DNA of 18,110 nucleotides from Flavicella sp037132785 (GCF_037132785.1 NZ_JBAHZZ010000112.1:1-18110); one strand, 5' to 3'. Positions 6,070 to 14,085 are shown, counted from the first letter of the stretch. Notes: generated by a model from the letters alone, not told the origin. Program-made: numbers and translations.

Positions 6070-7263
6070 ATGAATTTACACGAATATCAAGCGAAAAAAA
6101 TATTAAAAGGTTTTGGAGTCAAAGTTCCTTTAGAGATTGTTGCAAACACTCCCGAAGAAGCTTTAGCAGCTGCTAATGAAATTAATAAAGAAAAAGGCTG
6201 TACTGTATTTGCAGTAAAAGCTCAAATTCACGCTGGTGGTCGTGGTAAAGGAGGTGGTGTAAAAATAGCTAAATCTATTGATGAAGTAAAAATTTATGCA
6301 GAGCAAATTTTAGGAATGATGTTGGTAACTCCTCAAACTTCTGCAGAAGGGAAAGAAGTGCACTCTGTATTAGTTTCTGAAAATGTATTTTATGATGGTC
6401 CTTCTAAACCAGAAGAATTTTATATGTCTGTATTATTAAATAGAAATACAGGTAGAAATATGATTATGTATTCTACAGAAGGAGGAATGGATATTGAAAC
6501 GGTTGCTGAAAAAACACCGCATTTAATATTTACAGAAGAAATTGACTCTGCAACAGGAGTTTTACCTTTTCAAGCACGTAAAGTTGCTTTTAACTTAGGC
6601 TTGTCTGGTGCTGCATTTAAAGATATGACAAAATTTGTTACTGCTTTATATAATGCATATGTTGGTTCTGATGCTTCATTATTTGAAATAAACCCGGTTT
6701 TTAAAACGGCGGATGATCAAATTTTAGCTGTAGATTCTAAAGTTACTTTAGATGAAAATGCTTTATACCGTCATAAAGATTATATCGAATTAAGAGATCT
6801 TCGTGAGGAAAATCCAATTGAAGTAGAAGCAAAAGCTGTAGGCTTAAACTATGTTGATTTAGAAGGGAATGTTGGATGTATGGTAAACGGAGCTGGATTA
6901 GCAATGGGAACCATGGATTTAATTAAGCAAGCGGGCGGTGAACCTGCTAACTTTTTAGATGTTGGTGGTACTGCTGATGCAGCACGTGTAGAAGCTGCTT
7001 TCGGAATAATATTAAAAGATAAAAACGTGAAAGCTATTTTAGTAAATATCTTTGGAGGTATTGTACGTTGTGATCGTGTAGCGCAAGGTGTTGTTGATGC
7101 TTATAAAAGCATGGGAGACAAAATTAATGTACCAATCATTTGTCGTTTGCAAGGAACAAATGCAAAAGAGGCAAAAGAATTAATTGACAATAGTGGAATG
7201 GAAATTATTTCTGCTACTGAATTTCAAGAGGCTGCTGATAAAGTACAAGAAGTATTGGGTTAA
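6070..7263 (+). CDS. sucC: Succinyl-CoA synthetase (ADP-forming), beta subunit
   Basis: Beta subunit of the TCA-cycle enzyme that interconverts succinyl-CoA and succinate with substrate-level phosphorylation. It works with the alpha subunit SucD, which is not in this window. It starts MNLHEYQAKKILKGFG, the family hallmark. The ATP-grasp domain includes K50 and the glycine-rich AGGRGKGGGVK (55-65). N208 in FEINP and D222 in AVDSK are the usual Mg-binding residues. The C-terminal ligase-CoA domain shows NGAGLAMGTMD (273-283), FLDVGGTA (295-302) and NIFGGIVRCD (326-335). Length 397 is normal for Bacteroidota (E. coli 388). It stands alone between its own promoter and a strong terminator, with codon use typical of a well-expressed gene. 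Confidence 0.97.
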   Translation: MNLHEYQAKKILKGFGVKVPLEIVANTPEEALAAANEINKEKGCTVFAVKAQIHAGGRGKGGGVKIAKSIDEVKIYAEQILGMMLVTPQTSAEGKEVHSVLVSENVFYDGPSKPEEFYMSVLLNRNTGRNMIMYSTEGGMDIETVAEKTPHLIFTEEIDSATGVLPFQARKVAFNLGLSGAAFKDMTKFVTALYNAYVGSDASLFEINPVFKTADDQILAVDSKVTLDENALYRHKDYIELRDLREENPIEVEAKAVGLNYVDLEGNVGCMVNGAGLAMGTMDLIKQAGGEPANFLDVGGTADAARVEAAFGIILKDKNVKAILVNIFGGIVRCDRVAQGVVDAYKSMGDKINVPIICRLQGTNAKEAKELIDNSGMEIISATEFQEAADKVQEVLG

Positions 7264-7282
7264 AATTATAACTTATAAATCT

Positions 7283-7330
7283 ATAAATCCGTTTCCAAAT
7301 TGTTTGGAAACGGATTTATTGTTTTGATTG
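7283..7330 (+). terminator. Rho-independent terminator of sucC
   Basis: A perfect 17-bp stem (7283-7299 with 7303-7319) has a 3-base loop (TTG) and is followed by the T-rich TGTTTTGATTG. It begins 20 bases after the sucC stop. Confidence 0.88.
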
Positions 7331-7398
7331 TTATCTTATCAAAAGAGCCAATCAATTCGAAAAATATTTCTCATTAGATTTATTCCAACATTTTAATG

Positions 7399-7406
7399 TA
7401 TTTTTG
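7399..7406 (+). promoter_or_regulatory. -7 promoter element for the acetyltransferase
   Basis: TATTTTTG matches TAnnTTTG and lies 21 bases before the chosen ATG at 7428. No good TTG is found at -33. Confidence 0.45.
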
Positions 7407-7427
7407 AAATAAAGAGATAAGCTATTG

Positions 7428-7865
7428 ATGATTGAAATAAGAAAAATTTCTGTTTGTGAAACCTATGAAATTAGAAAGGACGTATTGAGAGAAAACATTC
7501 AACTTACAGAAAAAATGGATGGTGATTTTGATAAAGACACCATTCATTTGGGAGCATTTATAAATAAAGAATTAGGATGTGTTGCTTCATTTATGCAACA
7601 TGATAGTGACCTTTTTACTGGTTCTCAGTATAGGTTAAGAGGTATGGCTACTCATAAAAAACATCAGTATAAGGGGCTGGGGAAAACTATTTTAATGGAA
7701 GCAGAAAAATTTTTGTTAACGAAGCATGTTGGCCTTCTTTGGTGCAATGCTAGAGTTTTTTCCTTAAAATTCTATGAGAAAAGTGGCTATAAAAGAATAG
7801 GAAAAGAATTTGATGTAGAGTTTGTAGGACTACATTTTGTTATGTATAAAGAATTAAAAAAATGA
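7428..7865 (+). CDS. GNAT-family N-acetyltransferase
   Basis: Acetyl-CoA-dependent N-acetyltransferase of the GNAT fold, 145 residues, cytosolic. Motif A is visible as YRLRGMATHKKHQYKGLGKTIL (67-88; acetyl-CoA pyrophosphate loop QYKGLG at 80-85). Motif B is LWCNARVFSLKFYEKSGY (104-121), the pattern of the YjcF/ElaA-like subgroup. The end, VEFVGLHFVMYKEL, is the usual last strand. The start at ATG 7428 is preferred to the adjoining TTG at 7425. The substrate cannot be inferred. It is a single gene with its own promoter element, and a structured inverted repeat follows it. Confidence 0.87.
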   Translation: MIEIRKISVCETYEIRKDVLRENIQLTEKMDGDFDKDTIHLGAFINKELGCVASFMQHDSDLFTGSQYRLRGMATHKKHQYKGLGKTILMEAEKFLLTKHVGLLWCNARVFSLKFYEKSGYKRIGKEFDVEFVGLHFVMYKELKK

Positions 7866-7885
7866 ATAGAAAACTTATAATAATA

Positions 7886-7955
7886 TCAGGGAAGAATCAT
7901 ACTTTCAAATTTTATTAATCAGATAATTGATTATAAAAGTTTGATTCTTCCCTGA
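7886..7955. terminator. Large nested inverted repeat between convergent genes
   Basis: TCAGGGAAGAATCA (7886-7899) and TGATTCTTCCCTGA (7942-7955) are exact 14-bp inverted copies. The 42-base interior holds further pairing (ACTTT with AAAGT) and a 6-bp hairpin TAATCA / TGATTA (7916-7933). It lies between the 3' ends of the acetyltransferase and the fucosidase gene, so a bidirectional terminator is the simplest reading. There is no clear U-tract on either side, so a small mobile-repeat origin is also possible. Confidence 0.5.
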
Positions 7956-7995
7956 CTAAGTAGTCTGTACTTTTCAATATTGTAAAAAGAGGAGG

Positions 7996-9813
7996 TTATT
8001 TTTTTAAATAATCTTTGATTTTAAATACCCATGCTTCGTTACTTGGCATTTGGTTGTATAAAACATCATCTAAATAGATGTGTAATTTGTCATTTTTATG
8101 CTTCCATTTTAAATTGCCTTCTCTCCCCAATAACGTTATTTCAGTGTTTTTTTCGGGTTTAGGAACATCTAATATCAAAACCTCATTTTTTGGCCACTCT
8201 AAAGAAATAGCGTATAGATTATTGTTGTTGGTTGTATAAGCGATATACTGTAACATAGAACTGTAGGTTCCTTTTAATCCTTGTTTACTGTTTTTTGCTT
8301 TAGTTAAACTAAAGGCACTTGCAGGAATAGCTTCTCTTTCTTGCTGTTTACTTTTCCAAAACAAGTGAGCAAAAGCATTTTGTATCGTTTCAAAATAATC
8401 TACTTTAATTTTATATTTTTTTCCTTTTTCAAAAATGAAGGTGTTTGTTGTTTTTTCGGTACTTACATTGTTCATCACGTTACCTTCAAATTCGTGGTCT
8501 TTGTTTTCCCATTGGTTTAAGACAAGTTTCCCGTCAATATACACACGGATCCCATCATCAGCATTTGCCTCTAAGGTATAGACTTCAGAAAATTCAGGGG
8601 TTATATAGCCTTCCCAAGTCACATTAAAATAGTCTTCTTTAATTGGTTTTATAGGCGTATTTCTTGCCCAATAAAAATCAATATTGGCATCAATTCGGGT
8701 TACGGTAATTTTCTTTTCTTCTCCCATGGTTGTCCAAGGTCTAGAAGCGTAAATAGCTTCCTCGTTGGTTTTTATCCAGGCACCCAATTGTATCAGACGC
8801 TCTTGCTGTAATAAAGGAATTTGCCCATCAGCTTTAGGACCAACGTTTAAGGTAATTCCACCACCATTTCCAACGGCTTTGGCAAAAAAGTGAATCAACT
8901 CTTTGGGGGTCATGTAGGCATCCAACTCTTCATTTCTGTTCAGCCCAAATGAACGCCCTATTCCTCTACATTCTGCCCAAGGTCTGTCAGGGCTTTTGAT
9001 ACCCGCACTGTATTCAGGAGTTAAAAATCCAGTGTTGCTGCCACTTCCCCAACGGTTATTTACAATAGCTTCGTCTCCTACTGTATTGTAATACCAAGAA
9101 ATTAATTCCTTTGCATGCCAAGTTTCAGCACTGTGAAACCATTCACCGTCTGTAAATACTAACGAAGGTTTATAAGTACTTATTAAATCTTTAAATTGAG
9201 GAATCATTACTTTATCTACATAGTTTCCTATGTTTTCATGTGGATCAGTACACCATCGGTGTAATTTATTATTCCATTCTGGAAGTGAATAATATAAACC
9301 CATTTTTAATCCCTTTTTACGGACTGCTTTGGTTAAATCACCTACTAAATCACGTTTTGGACCAACATCTACAGAGTTCCATCCAGGTGCTTGTTCACTT
9401 GGCCATAAGCAATATCCATCATGATGTTTGGATACAAACAACACATATTTAGCGCCTGCTTTGTCAAATAAATCGGCCCATTCGTCTGGATTGAATAATT
9501 CCGCCTTAAATAATGGTGCGAAATCTCTGTAAGTAAAATCTTTTCCGTAATTGTTTTTCATAAAGCTGGTACGCAAAGGGCTTTTCATTTGTAAGCCTCT
9601 TAAATACCATTCGCCATAGGATTCTTTTCCTCCATATGAAGGTACGGAGTACAATCCCCAATGAATAAATATTCCTAGTTTGGCATCTTTAAACCATTGT
9701 GGATATTCTCTTCCATTGATGGATTCCCAAGTAGGTTCAATTGTTTTTTGCGCAATAATAGGACTGAATAATAGTACGGTTAATAATAGTAGCAGGGTTA
9801 ACGTTTTGTTCAT
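7996..9813 (-). CDS. Secreted alpha-L-fucosidase, GH29, with inserted PA14 domain
   Basis: Retaining alpha-L-fucosidase (GH29) that removes fucose from glycans outside the cytoplasm. Residues 1-22 are a signal peptide (MNKT, leucine run, then IIAQ); no lipobox cysteine follows. The GH29 barrel covers about 25-360: KLGIFIHWGLYSVP (45-58), SKHHDGYCLW (128-137) and VFTDGEWFH (219-227) with D222 as the expected nucleophile. E267 (TPEYSAG) and E281 (AECRG) are candidates for the acid/base, which varies in this family. A PA14-like carbohydrate-binding domain (about 380-495; YTLEANADDGIRVYIDGKLV) sits between the barrel and the C-terminal beta-sandwich (about 515-602; LYAISLEWP, LLGREGNLKW). At 605 residues it is longer than simple GH29 enzymes because of this insert. 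No sulfatase or SusCD pair is adjacent, so it is not in an obvious polysaccharide locus. Confidence 0.94.
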   Translation of the reverse strand: MNKTLTLLLLLTVLLFSPIIAQKTIEPTWESINGREYPQWFKDAKLGIFIHWGLYSVPSYGGKESYGEWYLRGLQMKSPLRTSFMKNNYGKDFTYRDFAPLFKAELFNPDEWADLFDKAGAKYVLFVSKHHDGYCLWPSEQAPGWNSVDVGPKRDLVGDLTKAVRKKGLKMGLYYSLPEWNNKLHRWCTDPHENIGNYVDKVMIPQFKDLISTYKPSLVFTDGEWFHSAETWHAKELISWYYNTVGDEAIVNNRWGSGSNTGFLTPEYSAGIKSPDRPWAECRGIGRSFGLNRNEELDAYMTPKELIHFFAKAVGNGGGITLNVGPKADGQIPLLQQERLIQLGAWIKTNEEAIYASRPWTTMGEEKKITVTRIDANIDFYWARNTPIKPIKEDYFNVTWEGYITPEFSEVYTLEANADDGIRVYIDGKLVLNQWENKDHEFEGNVMNNVSTEKTTNTFIFEKGKKYKIKVDYFETIQNAFAHLFWKSKQQEREAIPASAFSLTKAKNSKQGLKGTYSSMLQYIAYTTNNNNLYAISLEWPKNEVLILDVPKPEKNTEITLLGREGNLKWKHKNDKLHIYLDDVLYNQMPSNEAWVFKIKDYLKK

Positions 9814-10198
9814 AATTAATTGGTTTTAAATATAAAGATACATTAGAAAAGGAGGTTTAAAGTAAAATTTCTCTAAACAACCAATGGGTAGGGGTGAAGG
9901 GGAGTTTTGTGTTTGTCGATAAGAATGGATAATGCGTTTATTGGTTATTCTTGGGCTACATTTTGTGTAATTATCATAAAATTATTGAATAATTACCTCC
10001 TAAGGTTTTTATTTAGAGGTCTTTAGGTTCTCTAAAAAATATTATGATTTTCACAAGTCACAGTTTTACTTATTTAGGTTAAAATAATTTAAACAGATAA
10101 GTATTGAGTTAGTATTTTCACAAGGTTTACTTTTTTTCTAAAATTAACCGAAGGGTTTAGTGTAAATGATAAAAATGTAATTAAAAGTTTGTTTTTAT
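9814..10198. other. Gene-free interval upstream of the small protein and fucosidase genes
   Basis: No coding frame is evident. It contains a 15-base palindrome (9980-9994, AATTATT-G-AATAATT), a bulged hairpin of ACCTC(C)TAA with TTAGAGGT (9995-10021), and an 11-bp direct repeat ATTTTCACAAG at 10047-10057 and 10114-10124, each followed closely by GTTT(T)ACTT. The repeats lie 100-180 bases before the small-protein promoter and may be regulator sites. No strong -7 element for the fucosidase was recognised on the minus strand. Confidence 0.4.
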
Positions 10199-10228
10199 TT
10201 GTAATAAATCTAAATAAATGTAACTTTG
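10199..10228 (+). promoter_or_regulatory. Near-ideal Bacteroidota promoter (TTG-N19-TAACTTTG)
   Basis: TTG at 10199-10201 is followed after 19 bases by TAACTTTG (10221-10228), matching both -33 and -7 consensus elements at the preferred spacing. It is the best promoter in the window. Transcription would begin near 10233-10235, which is exactly the GTG of the next gene. Confidence 0.75.
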
Positions 10229-10232
10229 CACT

Positions 10233-10502
10233 GTGATTACATTTAGAACTTCTTTAAATAGGTACCAATTAGATTTTTATGGAAAAAAAATGCTTTTAAG
10301 TTTTTGTGAACTTTTAGCATTTAGAAATAAGATCCGTAGAATTGATATAGAGTCTCATTTTTACAATGATCACAATGGTATTGAAATTATTTCTCTCTGT
10401 AATTTAAAGCAAATTCTAATCCTTGAAACTAGAGATGTTTTAGAGTTAAAGGATGTAATGGATACTATTTTCACACCAATAAATGAAGCAATAGCTTACT
10501 AA
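10233..10502 (+). CDS. Small uncharacterised protein upstream of ferritin
   Basis: An 89-residue protein that I do not recognise by function. It has no signal peptide or transmembrane segment. The core LSFCELLAFRNKIRRIDIES (22-41) is followed by EIISLCNLKQILIL (51-64) and ETRDVLELKD (65-74), suggesting a compact alpha/beta fold with two cysteines (C25, C56). GTG 10233 is chosen because the residues before the internal ATG at 10290 look like a proper strand and no other start exists before the upstream stop at 10221. The promoter ends 4 bases before this GTG, so the mRNA would be leaderless. If ATG 10290 were used instead, 70 residues remain with a leader of about 56 bases. It lies 85 bases before ferritin in the same direction, so a link to iron storage is possible but only contextual. 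Confidence 0.6.
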   Translation: MITFRTSLNRYQLDFYGKKMLLSFCELLAFRNKIRRIDIESHFYNDHNGIEIISLCNLKQILILETRDVLELKDVMDTIFTPINEAIAY

Positions 10503-10529
10503 TATTTATTTAGACTAATCCCAAAATAC

Positions 10530-10558
10530 TTGATTTTACTTATTTATAGATATGTTTT
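10530..10558 (+). promoter_or_regulatory. Probable promoter of ferritin
   Basis: TTG at 10530-10532, an 18-base spacer and TATGTTTT (10551-10558), one base off the TAnnTTTG consensus, precede the ferritin ATG by about 30 bases. Ferritin can thus be transcribed independently of the upstream small gene. Confidence 0.5.
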
Positions 10559-10587
10559 TTATAAATTTATAAAATAAAACAGGAATC

Positions 10588-11100
10588 ATGGAAAATATCA
10601 TAAGAGAAAATTTATCTATTAATATTAAAGTAATAGATCTTTTAAATGAACAAATAGGACGAGAATCTAGAGCTTCTTCTGTGTATTTGGCAATGGCATC
10701 ATGGTGTGATCAAAACGGTTATGATTTTAGTGCTGCTTTTTTCTATAATCAATCGAATGAAGAGCGTGAACATATGCTTAAAATATTTAAGTATATAAAT
10801 GACAATGGAGGGATTGCGTATTCACCAGAAATCCCAAAAGTAAATCACGAATACGAATCTATTTTAGATATTTATAAAACAGCACTACAAGAAGAAATAG
10901 GTATTAGTAAAGAGATTCATAAAATCTTTTTAACTTGCAGAAAAGAAAATGATGTAGCTTCTGAACTTTTCTTGCAATGGTTTGTAAATGAACAGCAAGA
11001 AGAGGAACAAAAAATGAGACATGCTGTGAAAATTTATGAACTTCACGGAGAAGATGTTGAAAACCATTATCTGTTGGACAAAAGAATGTCTAGAAGTTAA
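10588..11100 (+). CDS. ftnA: Ferritin (bacterial non-haem, FtnA type)
   Basis: Iron-storage protein forming a 24-subunit shell that oxidises Fe(II) and keeps Fe(III) mineral inside. The four-helix bundle pattern is clear: NEQIGRESRASSVYLAMASW (20-39), NEEREHMLKIFKYIN (57-71), LQEEIGISKEIHKIF (100-114) and FLQWFVNEQQEEE (128-140). By alignment with E. coli FtnA the ferroxidase ligands E26, E59, H62, E103, Q136 and E139 are present, so it should be active. Length 170 is normal. The start is supported by AGGA 6 bases before ATG 10588. The third-site and C-terminal residues (HGEDVENHYLLDKRMSRS) differ from E. coli, as is common in Bacteroidota. No clear terminator follows. Confidence 0.94.
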   Translation: MENIIRENLSINIKVIDLLNEQIGRESRASSVYLAMASWCDQNGYDFSAAFFYNQSNEEREHMLKIFKYINDNGGIAYSPEIPKVNHEYESILDIYKTALQEEIGISKEIHKIFLTCRKENDVASELFLQWFVNEQQEEEQKMRHAVKIYELHGEDVENHYLLDKRMSRS

Positions 11101-11236
11101 ATAATAGAATTGACCCTCATTTCTAAAAAAAAACAGAAAAGATATTCAACTTTTAGTATCAAAGCCAATTTTTTAAAAAAGAATAAAGACTATTGAATTA
11201 CATCAATACCTCTATCAATTCATTTAATTATTTTGG

Positions 11237-11379
11237 CTAAATAACTCCAGGTAGCTTTACTGGAGCGGCTACTTGTGCAAGAAAAATTTCTTTTACTTCT
11301 CCTGTTTTGGCATTTCATTACTGTCATCATTAGATGTAAAAGTTGTCCATGTAGCGTTTTTTACTCCTTCTACACTGTT
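11237..11379 (-). pseudogene. Decayed C-terminal gene fragment (unknown protein)
   Basis: On the minus strand, codons from about 11379 read NSVEGVKNATWTTFTSND, then DSNEMPK. After one missing A in the run at 11305-11308 they continue TGEVKEIFLAQVAA and PVKLPGVI to a TAG at 11237-11239. In the existing frame the reading stops early at QEK. The two parts look like one continuous protein end of about 47 residues with ordinary composition. Upstream, another short shift would connect INDKT. I cannot name the family. The fragment has no start and no intact frame, so it is taken as a relic of a lost gene inside the 428-bp gap between ferritin and the exporter operon. Confidence 0.42.
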
Positions 11380-11528
11380 TTATCGTTTATGAATATTTAT
11401 AACGTTATTGAAAAGTTCTAGTCGATAAAATAATCCCTTTCGTATAGTTAATAAGCTCAAATATCTATTACAATATTATAAGATGCTATATAGTTTCATC
11501 TTTGAGGTGTTAATTTAAAATACTCAAA

Positions 11529-12860
11529 ATGAAATTATATCTCATTCTAGCAAGCTTGCTCATAACACAGATTACTTTGGCGCAAGAATCTTCAAGCAAT
11601 AATATCATAAAAATATGGTCTTTAGAAAAATGCATTACATATGCGCTAGAAAATAACATTACAGTTATTGAGGCAGGATTAAATAAAAATATTGCAAAAA
11701 TAGATTACAACCAAGCAAAAACATCAAAATTACCTAATTTATTTGGTAATTTTTCGCAAAATTTTTCTAACGGAAGTACGATAGATCCAATTACTAGTGA
11801 CTATATAACAGACCAAATGCATAGCACAAATGTAGGTGTAAGTAGCTCTATTACTTTGTTTCAAGGGAATCAACTTAACAATCAAATAAAACAAAATAAA
11901 TTACTGCTTGAGCAAAGTATTTTTCAAGAAGAAGTTGAAAAAAACAATATTGTTTTAAATCTTTTAGAAACCTATTTGCAAATTTTATACAGCAAAGAAA
12001 GTATACTGATAGCTGAAAATAACTTAAGCTCTTCAGAAAAGGAAGTATTAAGGGCGAAGGCACGTTTTGATGCTGGAACCATTGCATTAAGTGATTATAC
12101 CGAAGCACAAAGTCAAGCTGCAACGAACAAATATAATGTGATTACGGTTAAAAATGACTATCAACAATACATAATTATACTAAAACAATTATTAGAATTA
12201 TCACCTTTTGAAGAAATAGAAATTGAAACTATTGATGAAAATATGGATTTGATAAACTTAACTCTCAATAAAAAAGAAGTGTATAATAATGCTTTAGGTT
12301 ATTTACCAGAAATTAAAGCTAGTAATGTAAATGTTTCAGCGAACAAAACGGAGTTAGATATTGCTAAAGGAGGATATCTACCAACCTTAGCCTTAACAGG
12401 AAGTGTTGGTTCTGGTTATACTAGTGTTAATGACAATGCGTTTTCAGATCAGTTTGATTTTAATTTTAATCAACAGTTAGGCTTATCACTAATCATTCCT
12501 ATTTTTGATAGAAATGAAACTAAATCAGCAGTAAAAACGGCAACTATAAATATTAAAAAGGCAGAAATTCAAAAACAAACAACAGTAAAAGAAGTTTATA
12601 AAAAGGTAGAAACAGCTTATCAAAATGCTATATCCTCCCAAGAACAAGTAATTGCAGCAGAAGCCTCTAAACTAGCGGCAGAGCAATCTTATAAATTAGC
12701 ACAAAAAAAGTATGAATTAGGTGATTTAAGCACAACAGATTTAGTGATCAGTCAAAATACATTTACCAATGCACAACAAAACTATTTACAAGCAAAATAT
12801 TTAAATATTTTATATCATCAATTATTACAATTTTATCAAGGAAATGAGATTAAAATTTAA
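11529..12860 (+). CDS. TolC-like outer membrane efflux protein
   Basis: Outer-membrane factor of a tripartite exporter, forming the exit duct from periplasm to outside. Residues 1-19 are a signal peptide (MKLYLILASLLITQITLAQ) with no lipidation cysteine. The mature part has two OEP repeats. The first begins at WSLEKCITYALENN (30-43), a hallmark opening. Long amphipathic helices run at about 115-225 and 330-425, with beta-barrel strands around FGNFSQNFSNGS and LALTGSVGSGY. Length 443 fits the family. It is the first gene of the operon, 13 bases before the MacA-like adaptor. The upstream promoter is not clear: CATCTTTG (11497-11504) is one base off TAnnTTTG, with no TTG partner. Confidence 0.92.
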   Translation: MKLYLILASLLITQITLAQESSSNNIIKIWSLEKCITYALENNITVIEAGLNKNIAKIDYNQAKTSKLPNLFGNFSQNFSNGSTIDPITSDYITDQMHSTNVGVSSSITLFQGNQLNNQIKQNKLLLEQSIFQEEVEKNNIVLNLLETYLQILYSKESILIAENNLSSSEKEVLRAKARFDAGTIALSDYTEAQSQAATNKYNVITVKNDYQQYIIILKQLLELSPFEEIEIETIDENMDLINLTLNKKEVYNNALGYLPEIKASNVNVSANKTELDIAKGGYLPTLALTGSVGSGYTSVNDNAFSDQFDFNFNQQLGLSLIIPIFDRNETKSAVKTATINIKKAEIQKQTTVKEVYKKVETAYQNAISSQEQVIAAEASKLAAEQSYKLAQKKYELGDLSTTDLVISQNTFTNAQQNYLQAKYLNILYHQLLQFYQGNEIKI

Positions 12861-12873
12861 TCAAAATTAAAAA

Positions 12874-14079
12874 ATGAAAGCCAAAAAAAAGAGTATCATA
12901 GCTAGTATCTTATTTGTTACACTCGTTATAGTAGCATTTTATTTTATAAAAGACAATGATAATGTTGTTGTCGTAGTAAAAACTGTAGTAGCCAAAAAGG
13001 CGAATGTGACTACAATGGTTACCGCAACTGGAACTGTAGAGCCAATAATACAAGTAGAAGTAGGAACACAGGTTTCTGGTGTAGTCGAAAAAATATATGT
13101 TGATTATAATAGTGTTGTAAAAGAAGGGCAACTTTTAGCAGAGTTGGATAAAATAAATCTTCAGGCTACGTATAGTCAAAATAAAGCTGCTTATGACAAT
13201 GCAGTTAGACAAAGAAATTATCTGGAAACTATTTTCAAAAGGCAAAAAACCTTATTAGACAATAAAGTGATTAGCAAATCTGATTTTGACGATGCTCAAT
13301 ATAATTATCAAAGCGCTAAAGGTACTGTAACTGAACGTTTGTCGGATCTTCAAAAAGCAAAAACAAATTTAAGTTATGCTGATATTTATTCACCTATAGA
13401 CGGCGTGATACTTTCTAGAGCTATTGACGAAGGTCAAACAGTTGCGGCAAGTTTTAGTACGCCAACTTTATTTACCATTGCACAAGATTTAAGAGAAATG
13501 CAAGTGGAAGCTGATGTAGATGAAGCTGATATTGGTGAGGTAAAAGAAGGGCAGCGGGTAAGTTTTATGGTTGATGCATATCAAGGTCAAGAATTTAAAG
13601 GAACCGTTACCCAAGTAAGATTAGATCCAACTGTAACTTCCAATGTGGTTACTTATACTGTAGTTATTAAAGCAGACAATCCAGATTTAAAATTAAAACC
13701 AGGATTAACAGCTATCATTTCTATTTATACCTTAGAATTGAAATCTATACTAACAGCCGAAGCTAAATCAATCAACTTTAAACCAGATGCACAAACACTA
13801 GCAAGTTACAATATGCAGCATAATTTACCAGAAAGTAAGAGTATTCAGACTGAAGGGATTTCACTATTATGGGTACTAGATAAGAATGGAGTTATCGCAC
13901 CGAAATCTGTTAATCTTGGAGCTAGTGATGGGGTTAATGTACAGATTATAAATGGATTAAAAGAAGGTGATAAATTAGTTTACAGTTTAAAAAGTGTCAA
14001 TAAATCGAATGCAAATAAAAATGGAACAAACGAAAGTCCGTTTATGCCACAAAGACCTGGAAGTAACAAAAAAAAGTAA
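12874..14079 (+). CDS. MacA-like periplasmic adaptor (membrane fusion protein)
   Basis: Adaptor that links the inner-membrane MacB-type pump to the TolC-like duct. A lysine-rich N-terminus and one transmembrane helix (about 7-25) anchor it. Then come the first lipoyl half (about 56-96; VGTQVSGVVEKIYVDYNSVV), an alpha-helical hairpin (97-168; RQRNYLETIFKRQKTLLDN), the second lipoyl half (169-204; YSPIDGVILSRAIDEGQTV), a beta-barrel (208-285) and a membrane-proximal domain (about 330-375). The C-terminus is hydrophilic and ends MPQRPGSNKKK. The hairpin is short, as in MacA rather than AcrA-long forms. It precedes the ATPase gene by 6 bases. Confidence 0.92.
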   Translation: MKAKKKSIIASILFVTLVIVAFYFIKDNDNVVVVVKTVVAKKANVTTMVTATGTVEPIIQVEVGTQVSGVVEKIYVDYNSVVKEGQLLAELDKINLQATYSQNKAAYDNAVRQRNYLETIFKRQKTLLDNKVISKSDFDDAQYNYQSAKGTVTERLSDLQKAKTNLSYADIYSPIDGVILSRAIDEGQTVAASFSTPTLFTIAQDLREMQVEADVDEADIGEVKEGQRVSFMVDAYQGQEFKGTVTQVRLDPTVTSNVVTYTVVIKADNPDLKLKPGLTAIISIYTLELKSILTAEAKSINFKPDAQTLASYNMQHNLPESKSIQTEGISLLWVLDKNGVIAPKSVNLGASDGVNVQIINGLKEGDKLVYSLKSVNKSNANKNGTNESPFMPQRPGSNKKK

Positions 14080-14085
14080 GTAAGG

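Noticed and set aside
11169..11180. TTTTTTAAAAAA palindrome as a ferritin terminator
   Set aside because: A pure A/T palindrome without a loop or GC content would form a very weak stem.
11246..11265. CTCCAG/CTGGAG hairpin as a terminator of ferritin
   Set aside because: Only 6 bp with a 9-base loop, no T-tract, and it falls inside the coding relic on the other strand.
11395..11500. LytTR binding repeats upstream of the TolC-like gene
   Set aside because: Several GTT-containing words (about 11405, 11415, 11448, 11494) each deviate from the consensus, and their spacing is not the expected two helical turns.
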